This document shows, in pieces, positions 1-5,459 of a DNA stretch of 5,651 bases. The stretch is from NCBI GenBank assembly GCA_030430105.1, contig JAUIFW010000068.1, positions 1 through 5,651 of the forward strand, in the 5' to 3' direction. This stretch comes from a bacterium. Its GTDB lineage: Bacteria > Patescibacteria > Gracilibacteria > 1-14-2-50-48-13. The notes beneath the pieces are model-generated. The model made no database searches, was not told the origin of the DNA, and saw nothing but the letters and a program-made list of their open reading frames with translations. Positions within the stretch are counted from its first letter, which is position 1. Each line of letters starts with the position of its first letter. Both the position numbers and the translations under genes were made by a program.

Positions 1-295
1 TCATTCGCTCCTGTTCTCCTCTAGAAAGCGTATCAAATTCTACATCTGCTTTGAGTGCATCCGTATGCCAATTGTCAACAACTCCCTCTACAAGCGCAAT
101 GTACAGCTTTTGTCGAGAGAAGACAGGCATGAGACTAAGTAACTCTGGCATTTTCAGAGTATTCTTCTCAAACACATGCTCATGAACAATACGGATTTTC
201 CCATCCTTTTGTTCAGAGATGTAGAGCGCCAGTGTATCTTGGCGTTCCTCTGATTCAGGGAAGATCTCCACTTCCAGCACTTTGGTAAATTGCAT
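1..295 (-). CDS. Hypothetical protein, N-terminal 98 residues (3' end outside window)
   Basis: Reading leftward from ATG at 295 the frame stays open to the window edge, giving 98 codons that begin MQFTKVLEVEIFPESEERQD and reach GEQERM with no stop. The start is well supported: a perfect AAGGAGG lies 8 nt upstream, and a plausible promoter lies just beyond. I do not recognise the family. The visible part is acidic and soluble-looking, with short alternating hydrophobic stretches (ALYIS, KIRIVHEHVF, KLYIALVEGVV) that suggest an alpha/beta fold. There is no signal peptide, membrane segment or Cys/His metal motif. It follows the photolyase gene by 99 nt on the same strand but appears to have its own promoter, so it is probably a separate transcript. 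The call as a real gene is confident; no function can be given. Confidence 0.8.
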   Translation of the reverse strand, partial: MQFTKVLEVEIFPESEERQDTLALYISEQKDGKIRIVHEHVFEKNTLKMPELLSLMPVFSRQKLYIALVEGVVDNWHTDALKADVEFDTLSRGEQERM

Positions 296-302
296 GGCAA
301 CT

Positions 303-311
303 ACCTCCTTA
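303..311 (-). promoter_or_regulatory. Strong Shine-Dalgarno site for the gene starting at 295
   Basis: On the minus strand TAAGGAGGT lies 8 nt before ATG at 295, a near-perfect complement to the canonical 16S anti-Shine-Dalgarno sequence. It is notable because none of the other starts in the window has a comparable site, and it fixes the start of this gene. Confidence 0.85.
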
Positions 312-329
312 CACATTCTCTTTTATTCA

Positions 330-357
330 ATTAAAACACTAATTTTTATTTAGTCAA
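330..357 (-). promoter_or_regulatory. Sigma70-type promoter for the gene starting at 295
   Basis: On the minus strand, TTGACT (5 of 6 matches to TTGACA) at 357-352 is followed by a 16-nt AT-rich spacer and TTTAAT (5 of 6 matches to TATAAT) at 335-330. TG plus one base directly before the hexamer makes it an extended -10. Transcription would start near 323, giving a 5' leader of roughly 28 nt that contains the Shine-Dalgarno site. Called by eye only. Confidence 0.6.
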
Positions 358-394
358 CTTTTTCCCAGCACTACAGCATATAGCTCCTAGTATA

Positions 395-1699
395 TCAATC
401 ATTGATGCTAGCCTTATACACCTCTAAACACCGCATCCTAGCCAGCTTATGATCTACCATAGGCCCCGGGTACTTCTCCGTTCCAAACTCAGGCACCCAC
501 TGTTTCACATATTCGTACTCTGGATCAAACTTCTCCTGCTGACTCGTGGGGTTGAAGATTCGGAAATACGGAGCGGCATCACATCCAGTGCCAGCAGCCC
601 ATTGCCACCCGCCATTATTGGAGGCTAGTTCAAAATCCAATAACTTCTCCGCGAAATACTGCTCACCCCAGCGCCAATCGATGAGCAGGTCCTTTGTGAG
701 AAAACTCGCCACGATCATCCGCACCCGATTGTGCATATACCCCGTCTCATTGAGCTGCCTCATGCCTGCATCCACGATGGGGAAACCGGTCTTTCCCTCG
801 CACCACTTTTTAAATTCAGCCTTGTTGTTGCGCCACGCAATGTGCTCATACTTTTCCTTGAAGGCATGCCCAACCACGTGAGGGAAATGCCAAAGGATCA
901 TCATGTAAAACTCCCTCCAGATTAGCTCCGTGAGGTATCCATCGTTCAGATCCTCCGCAACGCTAGCTAGTTTTCGAATACTAAGGGTCCCAAAGCGAAG
1001 GTGTACGCCGAGCCTACTTGTACCATCCTCTGCAGGTAGATCTCTCGTGCGATGATAGGATTTGATGATGTCTGCTGGGACCTTTCTTGCTGGCCACTTC
1101 CCATCTGAGGCCCCAAAGCCAAGCTTCTGAAGTGTAGGAAGAGCAATCTCCTTGTGACTCCAAAGGCTATCTACGTGCTTCTCTGAGGTTACCACTTCTG
1201 GCCTTTTTCTCTCAAGCACGGACCTCCACTTTCTGCTGTAGGGAGTGAACACCGTATAGGGCGTCCCGTCCTCTTTCACCACTTCCTCCTTCTCTAACAT
1301 CACTTGGTCCTTGTAGCTATGCCAAGAGGCGCCTGCTTCAAGCACAAGCTGCTCAATTGCACCATCTCGCTTCCTCGCGTAGGGCTCGTAATCGTGGTTT
1401 AGGTACACGGCCTTGATCTCATACTCTTTCAGAAGTGCTTTCCAGATTTGCTCTGGAGAGCCATGTTGCACGACTAAGGTTGATCCATGCTTCACTACTT
1501 GTTCCTGCATGTGCTGCAGTGCCTCGTGAATAAAATGCACTCGTCTGTCCTTTGTATCCTCTAGCTTCCCCAAAATCTCCTTGTCAAAGATAAACAAGGG
1601 TAACACGGGGAGTCCTGACTGGAGCGCGTGAAACAGTGCCGTATTGTCCTCGAGACGTAGGTCTCTGCGGAACCACATGATTGCGATAGGTGTCTTCAT
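395..1699 (-). CDS. phrB: Deoxyribodipyrimidine photolyase (class I photolyase/cryptochrome family)
   Basis: This 434-residue flavoprotein of the class I photolyase/cryptochrome family most likely uses blue/near-UV light to split cyclobutane pyrimidine dimers in DNA. The N-terminal antenna domain opens with MWFRRDLRLEDN (8-19) in a Rossmann-like fold. The C-terminal FAD domain contains TSRLGVHLRFGTLS (227-240), LIWREFY (259-265), KTGFPIVDAGMRQL (303-316), MHNRVRM (322-328) and NNGGWQWAAGTGCDAAPYFR (361-380). By alignment from memory to E. coli PhrB, the electron-transfer tryptophans W306/W359/W382 correspond to W289, W342 and W365, and the FAD-N5 Asn to N361; all are present. It is slightly shorter than E. 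coli PhrB (472). The antenna cofactor cannot be assigned. The start is the only option because an in-frame TAG lies 12 nt upstream. There is no Shine-Dalgarno site, but a promoter ends 6 nt before the ATG. It ends at TGA. Photosensory cryptochrome is the main alternative. Confidence 0.95.
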   Translation of the reverse strand: MKTPIAIMWFRRDLRLEDNTALFHALQSGLPVLPLFIFDKEILGKLEDTKDRRVHFIHEALQHMQEQVVKHGSTLVVQHGSPEQIWKALLKEYEIKAVYLNHDYEPYARKRDGAIEQLVLEAGASWHSYKDQVMLEKEEVVKEDGTPYTVFTPYSRKWRSVLERKRPEVVTSEKHVDSLWSHKEIALPTLQKLGFGASDGKWPARKVPADIIKSYHRTRDLPAEDGTSRLGVHLRFGTLSIRKLASVAEDLNDGYLTELIWREFYMMILWHFPHVVGHAFKEKYEHIAWRNNKAEFKKWCEGKTGFPIVDAGMRQLNETGYMHNRVRMIVASFLTKDLLIDWRWGEQYFAEKLLDFELASNNGGWQWAAGTGCDAAPYFRIFNPTSQQEKFDPEYEYVKQWVPEFGTEKYPGPMVDHKLARMRCLEVYKASIND

Positions 1700-1705
1700 G
1701 ACACC

Positions 1706-1733
1706 ATACTACGGGTTCCTAGCTGGATGTCAG
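1706..1733 (-). promoter_or_regulatory. Candidate leaderless promoter for the photolyase gene
   Basis: On the minus strand CTGACA (1733-1728, 5 of 6 matches) is separated by 16 nt from TAGTAT (1711-1706, 4 of 6 matches), and six bases (GGTGTC) then precede the photolyase ATG at 1699. A start site 6-7 nt after the -10 would put the transcript's first base at or next to the ATG, so the mRNA would have essentially no 5' leader. The geometry matches the serS leader promoter exactly, and the gene lacks a Shine-Dalgarno site. The -10 is only moderately good, so read-through from the upstream gene remains possible. Confidence 0.45.
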
Positions 1734-1740
1734 GTCGAAG

Positions 1741-3411
1741 TTACAGGGCTGCGTCCACTTTACTCTCCTCAAGTGAGCATGTCTCTTGCTGTTTGGTTTC
1801 TACGTATGCAACCAAACGACGGATATACTCTAAGGCCTCCGCATGCAGCAGCTGTGCTCCCTTTTCTATCCCAAAGGCCTTGATCACTTCCTCTAGCGCT
1901 CCAGGTTGCATGGCGTCCTCCATGCCTCCATCCCTTCGAAACTCCCAAACCATAGAGGGAACCATCACAAGCCCATCTTGCCCCAAGGATTTAGGCAATC
2001 CCAGGCGAGTTCGAGCATCCTGATAGATCTGTCGCTCCTGCATGGCCTCGTGCGTATTCTCAGCCAATGTCACACGATTGTTCACCATGACAGCAAGTCG
2101 CAATACTTCCCCTTTTTCTATGGGCAACAGAAAGAAACTCACATAGGAACGTATGGTTTCATTTTCTATGTACTGCTTTTCAATCTGCTCCATTTCCATG
2201 GTGGACAGCTTTGTTTGGATAACATTCCAGTAGGCCTCAAGCCACTCCTTATCCTTTGTATGCTTTGACTCACTATATGCGTTCAACAGCTCCATCAAGG
2301 AACCAACCCTCGTAAAGAAATTGTATTCACCTCGAAGATTTATCTCGGAATTGTCGTTGATTTCCCCATGAACAAGCCCTCTGCGATAGCGACGATTTAG
2401 CTGTCCTATCTTTTCCTCAGCGGGGCCTCCAAGAGCAGACTCTGCCAATCGAACATCATTAAACAGCAGAAGCCCATGGGTCAAAGAGGATGGTATGGCA
2501 GTTTGAATTAAATGATTCTGTATCTTTTGGTATGGAGCTATGTTGCCCCGGTAGGTTTTCTCTATCTCCTGTTTTTCCTCTGAAGATACATCCTTTTCAA
2601 GAAGTTCATAATACCAGTTGTTGAGCTCCGCACGCCCCTTTGCCGCCTCCGCATAGGTAAAGAGCCTAAGTGCACCCTTCATTTCTTGTACGGCAGACTC
2701 CATACCGTGATAGATTCGCTCTACCCCTTGCGTCTCTTCAAAATCCTGCAATACCCTCTTCATCGCATCCACCTCCACCAGTTCCGTGCGCTCGATTCTT
2801 CCACGCTGCTTACTTAGGTAGGTTATCCTCCTTTGATATATTTCCCTTACGGCTTGATAGAGGTCCTTGAAGACTACTTCAAGTAGCTCCCTATCCTCTA
2901 AGTTGTTTCTCAGGGTACTTAGAGCAAGCCTTGCGTGCTTTACCTCCACATTGCTTAGTGGGGTATTTGTCTCTTGATACAATATGGCTAGCTCTCTGAG
3001 TGCTCCTCGTAGTTGGTCTATGATAAGTTGCTCCCTATGCGTGTCTGATTCCGCTTGATCTGGATATAGGTTGTACATGGCCGGTGGTACTGCTTGTGGT
3101 TTTTTCATGCGCTGCAGTGGATGTACTCGCTGCTTCTTGGCCTTTTTCCTCTTTTTATTCCCACTTTTTTTCCCTTTAGCGTTACTCTTTGGGGGTATAT
3201 TTGTAGATACCTTTTCCTTGTTCGAAGCTTCTTCCTCTGGCGTTTCCTCCTCGAAGGGAGGGAAGGACTCCATATCAAATATTCCAAGGGACTCTAGACC
3301 TTTTTCTAAGGCTGAGTACATTCGCCTGTATTCACTCAAATTCATACCTTTCTTCTTGGAACTCTCATGTGCATCTCCTTCGTAGGAGGAATCCATCGTA
3401 TGCAAACTCAT
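1741..3411 (-). CDS. Hypothetical protein of 556 residues with a Lys-rich linker
   Basis: I do not recognise this protein. From the ATG at 3411 it opens MSLHTMDSSYEGDAHESSKK and has three visible parts. An N-terminal region of about 75 residues includes an acidic patch, FPPFEEETPEEE. A strongly basic stretch of about 30 residues follows (KGKKSGNKKRKKAKKQR), of the kind seen in flexible or nucleic-acid-binding linkers. The remaining 440 or so residues are highly charged and look almost wholly helical (for example REQLIIDQLRGALRELAILY and the C-terminal EYIRRLVAYVETKQQE). There is no signal peptide, membrane span or evident catalytic motif, so it is probably cytoplasmic. The frame extends upstream to a TTG at 3432, but ATG 3411 is preferred; ATGs at 3396 and 3345 are alternatives, and no start has a good Shine-Dalgarno. 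The gene starts 59 nt after serS and ends (TAA) 41 nt before the photolyase ATG. Confidence 0.85.
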   Translation of the reverse strand: MSLHTMDSSYEGDAHESSKKKGMNLSEYRRMYSALEKGLESLGIFDMESFPPFEEETPEEEASNKEKVSTNIPPKSNAKGKKSGNKKRKKAKKQRVHPLQRMKKPQAVPPAMYNLYPDQAESDTHREQLIIDQLRGALRELAILYQETNTPLSNVEVKHARLALSTLRNNLEDRELLEVVFKDLYQAVREIYQRRITYLSKQRGRIERTELVEVDAMKRVLQDFEETQGVERIYHGMESAVQEMKGALRLFTYAEAAKGRAELNNWYYELLEKDVSSEEKQEIEKTYRGNIAPYQKIQNHLIQTAIPSSLTHGLLLFNDVRLAESALGGPAEEKIGQLNRRYRRGLVHGEINDNSEINLRGEYNFFTRVGSLMELLNAYSESKHTKDKEWLEAYWNVIQTKLSTMEMEQIEKQYIENETIRSYVSFFLLPIEKGEVLRLAVMVNNRVTLAENTHEAMQERQIYQDARTRLGLPKSLGQDGLVMVPSMVWEFRRDGGMEDAMQPGALEEVIKAFGIEKGAQLLHAEALEYIRRLVAYVETKQQETCSLEESKVDAAL

Positions 3412-3441
3412 AAATTTTTCGACAACAAACAATTCGTGGCT

Positions 3442-3470
3442 ACTATGCGTATTTTATGCATAAATGTCAA
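3442..3470 (-). promoter_or_regulatory. Promoter for the 556-residue unknown gene
   Basis: A perfect -35 hexamer TTGACA (3470-3465, minus strand) begins directly after the serS stop codon. It is followed by a 17-nt spacer and CATAGT (3447-3442, 4 of 6 matches to TATAAT). Transcription would start near 3435, about 24 nt before the preferred ATG at 3411. The perfect -35 and the spacing make a promoter likely even though the -10 is weak. I see no terminator between serS and this promoter, so read-through from serS may also contribute. Confidence 0.55.
3444..3462. repeat. Paired 8-bp repeat inside a promoter
   Basis: On the plus strand TATGCGTA (3444-3451) and TATGCATA (3455-3462) differ at one base and lie 11 bp apart, one helical turn. 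The second copy is a perfect palindrome and the first is nearly one. Together they fill the spacer and overlap the -10 of the promoter upstream of the unknown gene, which is where a repressor operator would sit. No regulator gene is visible in the window, so an operator role is inference, and short AT-rich repeats do arise by chance. Confidence 0.3.
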
Positions 3471-4751
3471 CTACCTGTGCGCCTTTCCCATATGGCTTTT
3501 CCCCAGGTGGCTTCGTAGCACTTCAGGGATTCGTACTCGACCATCCTCCTCTTGATTCTGCTCCATGATCGCAATAAGTGCCCGACCTAGTGCGAAGGCT
3601 GTAGCGTCATTCATATGCACGTATTCCTTTCCTTCCTCTGCCACATAGCGGGTTTGGAGTCTTCTTGCTTGATAGTCCCCCATGTAGTCCGCTGTGTGGG
3701 TTTCCCTATACGCACCTTGTCCAGGCATGAATGCCTCGAGATCTGTCTGTTGAATGTTTGGAGTCCCCATATCCCCCGTACAGATCGCCACTTTTTGATA
3801 CTGGAGGCCGAGCTGCTGCATGAGGTATTCTTGTACTGCCACCATAAATGCGTGCTCCTTTTCTCCCTCCTCCCTCAAGCAAAAACTCTCCATCTCCAGC
3901 TTGTCGAATTGATGCATTCTTAGTATTCCCCTGATATCCTTTCCATAGCTTCCAGCCTCTCTGCGGAAAGCGGTATTGAACCCAAGATAGCGTTTTGGAA
4001 GTTCCTCTTTCTTGAGGAACTCACCCCTATGTATGGGCCCAAGGGTATGCTCTGCACTACCAGTCAGATACAACTCCTCGCCTTCGATTTTGTACTTATC
4101 CTCCATAGGATCGAGTCTCCCCATCTGCTCGTAGACCTCCGTGCGAATCATCATTGGTGGAAGCACGGGTTCAAAGGGCGTAGGGTCTACCTCAAGCCCT
4201 GCCTCCCCTATAATCCGCTCTATAACCTCTCCACTTGTCAGCTGCTGCATGACAAAACTGATAATCGCCTGCTGGAGGAGTACGAGCTCACCTTTCAGGT
4301 AGGTGAAACGACTTCCTGTGACCTCCGCAGCTTTTTCCTTGTCGATCCATCCCTGAAGCGCAGCTAGATCCCAGTGTGGAAGCGGATTCTCTATGTAGGT
4401 TTTCTCTCCAACAAGCTCCAGAATAACATTCTCCTCTTCATTCTTCCCGATAGGAGTTGCTTCATTGGGTATATTTGGGAAGCTCCATAGAAGCTTCTTC
4501 CATGTGGCTTCCACCTCTATGAGCTTCTCTCTTGCTTCCTTGAGCTCGTGCTTGATTCGAGCTCCTTGGTCCTTGTCCTGTCTTTTTGCTGCGAGATTTT
4601 TTTCTTCGCCGAGCTTTGATACGCGTTCTAATAGCTCACTTCTTTGCATATCTATCGCTAAAAACTCTTGCACAGAGGTCTCGCATCCCTTGAGGGTGGC
4701 CGCCCGCTGCACGGTATCTGGTGTGGTTCTTACAATGTGTGGATCAATCAT
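3471..4751 (-). CDS. serS: Seryl-tRNA synthetase
   Basis: This 426-residue class II synthetase attaches serine to tRNA-Ser (and tRNA-Sec where present), using ATP, as a cytoplasmic homodimer. Numbered from ATG 4751 (MIDPHIVRTTPDTVQ, the usual SerRS opening), a charged helical region at about 31-87 is the tRNA-binding coiled-coil arm. PNIPNEATPIGKNEEENV at 92-109 is the usual post-arm segment. Motif 2 is FRREAGSYGKDIRGILRMHQ (262-281) continuing to FDKLEM, and motif 3 is NDATAFALGRALIAIMEQNQ (381-400) with its Arg at 390, followed by PEVLRSHLG. Two variants stand out: the serine-binding T-x-E is S-A-E (232-234), and the motif 3 opening NDATAF replaces the common NGSGLA. The frame extends 21 codons upstream to a TTG at 4814, but that stretch is the attenuator and has no SerRS homology. 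There is no Shine-Dalgarno before ATG 4751. Stop codon is TAG. Confidence 0.97.
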   Translation of the reverse strand: MIDPHIVRTTPDTVQRAATLKGCETSVQEFLAIDMQRSELLERVSKLGEEKNLAAKRQDKDQGARIKHELKEAREKLIEVEATWKKLLWSFPNIPNEATPIGKNEEENVILELVGEKTYIENPLPHWDLAALQGWIDKEKAAEVTGSRFTYLKGELVLLQQAIISFVMQQLTSGEVIERIIGEAGLEVDPTPFEPVLPPMMIRTEVYEQMGRLDPMEDKYKIEGEELYLTGSAEHTLGPIHRGEFLKKEELPKRYLGFNTAFRREAGSYGKDIRGILRMHQFDKLEMESFCLREEGEKEHAFMVAVQEYLMQQLGLQYQKVAICTGDMGTPNIQQTDLEAFMPGQGAYRETHTADYMGDYQARRLQTRYVAEEGKEYVHMNDATAFALGRALIAIMEQNQEEDGRVRIPEVLRSHLGKSHMGKAHR

Positions 4752-4773
4752 GGTGGTGTTTACATTACAATAC

Positions 4774-4801
4774 AAAAAATCCCCATAGCTAGGACGGGGG
4801 A
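4774..4801 (-). terminator. Rho-independent terminator of the serS attenuator (segments 3:4)
   Basis: On the minus strand TCCCC (4801-4797) can pair with GGGGA (4784-4780), giving 5 bp with four G-C pairs and a 12-nt loop. Six Ts (4779-4774) follow immediately. It lies 23 nt before the serS ATG, between promoter and gene, where a terminator makes sense only as a conditional element. The stem is short, so intrinsic strength may be modest. It shares segment 3 with the competing hairpin at 4796-4833. Confidence 0.65.
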
Positions 4802-4833
4802 GTGGTTTGAACAAAAACGCGAAAAGCTCCCCC
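4796..4833 (-). promoter_or_regulatory. Antiterminator hairpin of the serS attenuator (segments 2:3)
   Basis: On the minus strand GGGGGAG (4833-4827) and CTCCCCC (4802-4796) are perfectly complementary over 7 bp, with a 24-nt loop. Forming this stem consumes the 5' arm of the terminator at 4774-4801, so the two structures are mutually exclusive. The 5' arm begins at the last base of the leader-peptide stop codon, so a ribosome at the stop would cover it, while one paused on the first or second Ser codon would leave it largely free. Confidence 0.65.
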
Positions 4834-4844
4834 TAGATGGAGGA
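4828..4844 (-). promoter_or_regulatory. Pause hairpin of the serS attenuator (segments 1:2)
   Basis: On the minus strand TCCTCC (4844-4839, the second and third Ser codons of the leader peptide) can pair with GGGGGA (4833-4828) across a 5-nt loop, ATCTA, giving 6 bp including one G-T (G-U in RNA) wobble. It occupies segment 2 and so protects the downstream terminator hairpin. It would form only when no ribosome sits on the Ser codons, as in the 1:2 structures of classical attenuators. Confidence 0.5.
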
Positions 4845-4880
4845 TGAGGTGAACCCAGTACGTGCGTATGTTGTCTTCAT
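4833..4880 (-). CDS. Serine-rich leader peptide upstream of serS
   Basis: This is a 15-codon ORF, MKTTYARTGFTSSSI then TAG, placed between the serS promoter and the serS attenuator hairpins. Three consecutive serine codons (TCA TCC TCC, 4847-4839) sit next to the end, and the stop codon touches segment 2 of the attenuator. The predicted role is regulatory: the rate at which ribosomes cross the Ser codons reports on charged tRNA-Ser, and both the TCA and the TCC decoding tRNAs would be sampled. The ATG lies 6 nt after the -10 hexamer, so the transcript probably starts at or beside it, and no Shine-Dalgarno is needed or present. Four Thr codons are also present but are spread through the peptide. 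The ORF is too short to prove by coding statistics; the case rests on position, Ser codons and hairpins together. Confidence 0.65.
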   Translation of the reverse strand: MKTTYARTGFTSSSI

Positions 4881-4886
4881 GGGTCT

Positions 4887-4914
4887 AGTATAGCAAAAGC
4901 ATGCAGTTTTGCAA
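4887..4914 (-). promoter_or_regulatory. Extended -10 promoter for the serS leader transcript
   Basis: On the minus strand TTGCAA (4914-4909, 4 of 6 matches) is followed by a 16-nt spacer and TATACT (4892-4887, 5 of 6 matches), with TG plus one base (TGC) directly before it, an extended -10. The leader ATG follows after six bases (AGACCC), so transcription should begin at or within a base or two of it. The promoter begins 14 nt after the msrA stop, so serS is probably transcribed separately from msrA. Confidence 0.7.
4893..4912. repeat. 20-bp inverted repeat within the serS leader promoter
   Basis: GCAAAA and TTTTGC flank an 8-bp centre containing the palindrome GCATGC. The element fills the spacer between the -35 and -10 and overlaps the -35. 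It could be an operator for a dimeric regulator, or a weak hairpin ending msrA transcripts, though no T-run follows it as a terminator would need. Either role is inference. Confidence 0.35.
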
Positions 4915-4927
4915 GGTTGGCTAGGTG

Positions 4928-5458
4928 TTATCCTACTAGATCCCCGTATGTATCCAGTAACTTACGAATCTTGGGACCTATCACCACCTGACAGTAGGGA
5001 GCACCTTGATTCTTCTTGTAATACTCCTTGTGGGACGGTTCTGCAGGGTAGAAGGTGGCTCCCTCTTCGATGGTTGTTACAATGGGAGTTTTGTAGGAGG
5101 GCTGGGCTTTTTCTATAGCCTGCTCTACCTGAGCACGCTCCTCCTCTGACTGAATAAACACCGTGGACCTGTACTGGGACCCTATATCCGCACCCTGTTG
5201 ATTTTTGGTAGTGGGGTTGTGCGTTGCAAAAAATACTTCGAGCAGTGTTTCGTAGGAAAGCTCTGTAGGGTCGTAGTGAACCGCAATGGTTTCCGCATGT
5301 CCCGTACGACCAGAGGCCACTTGTTGATAGGTGGCGGTCTCCGCACTTCCCCCCATATACCCTGGCTCTACTGAGGATACTCCTCGCAGGCGTTGGAAGA
5401 TAGCTTCCGTGCACCAGAAGCACCCTCCTGCCATGTACGCTGTCTTTAGATTTTTCAT
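4928..5458 (-). CDS. msrA: Peptide methionine sulfoxide reductase A
   Basis: This 176-residue enzyme reduces the S epimer of methionine sulfoxide, free or in proteins, back to methionine, with electrons normally from thioredoxin. The signature GGCFWCTE is at 11-18, with C13 the catalytic (sulfenic-acid-forming) Cys. Other family segments are GYMGG (33-37), GRTGHAE (50-56) and GADIGSQYRS (89-98). C156 in PYCQVVIGPK, near the C-terminus, is in the usual position for a resolving Cys. There is no signal peptide, so it is probably cytoplasmic, and no MsrB domain is fused to it. The length is that of the short, core MsrA form. ATG 5458 follows the upstream stop codon by a single base, which suggests translational coupling; no good Shine-Dalgarno is visible. 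It ends at TAA, just before the serS leader promoter, without a clear terminator. Confidence 0.97.
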   Translation of the reverse strand: MKNLKTAYMAGGCFWCTEAIFQRLRGVSSVEPGYMGGSAETATYQQVASGRTGHAETIAVHYDPTELSYETLLEVFFATHNPTTKNQQGADIGSQYRSTVFIQSEEERAQVEQAIEKAQPSYKTPIVTTIEEGATFYPAEPSHKEYYKKNQGAPYCQVVIGPKIRKLLDTYGDLVG

Positions 5459-5459
5459 A

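Noticed and set aside
298..394. Intrinsic terminator after the photolyase gene
   Set aside because: The 99-nt gap has only short imperfect inverted repeats and no hairpin followed by a T-run on the minus strand.
389..397. Extended -10 (TGA TATACT) at the end of the photolyase gene, followed by AGGAG and ATG
   Set aside because: The ATG begins an ORF of two codons (ATG CTG TAG), there is no -35, and a better promoter for the next gene lies at 330-357.
3412..3432. TTG start at 3432 for the 556-residue protein
   Set aside because: No Shine-Dalgarno precedes it, and an ATG follows only seven codons later. It lies 9 nt after the -10, so a leaderless TTG start is unlikely though not excluded.
4029..4367. 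Plus-strand open frames opposite serS, the unknown gene and the photolyase
   Set aside because: All lie antisense to well-supported minus-strand genes, lack ribosome sites and protein-like composition, and are shadows.
395..4751. Alternative genetic code with UGA as a sense codon (as in some candidate phyla)
   Set aside because: No gene contains an internal TGA, and the photolyase ends at a TGA exactly where the family C-terminus is expected.
4752..4814. N-terminal extension of serS to a TTG codon at 4814
   Set aside because: The extra 21 codons run through the attenuator hairpins and T-run, have no SerRS homology, and the ATG at 4751 gives the standard SerRS N-terminus.
4752..4880. T-box riboswitch upstream of serS
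   Set aside because: The leader is too short and has no T-box-like AGGGTGGNACCGCG sequence or specifier stem. The leader peptide with alternative hairpins explains the region better.
4962..5423. Long alternative reading frame on the minus strand (153 codons)
   Set aside because: It is a shifted-frame shadow of msrA with Arg/Ser/Cys-rich, low-complexity translation and no family motif.
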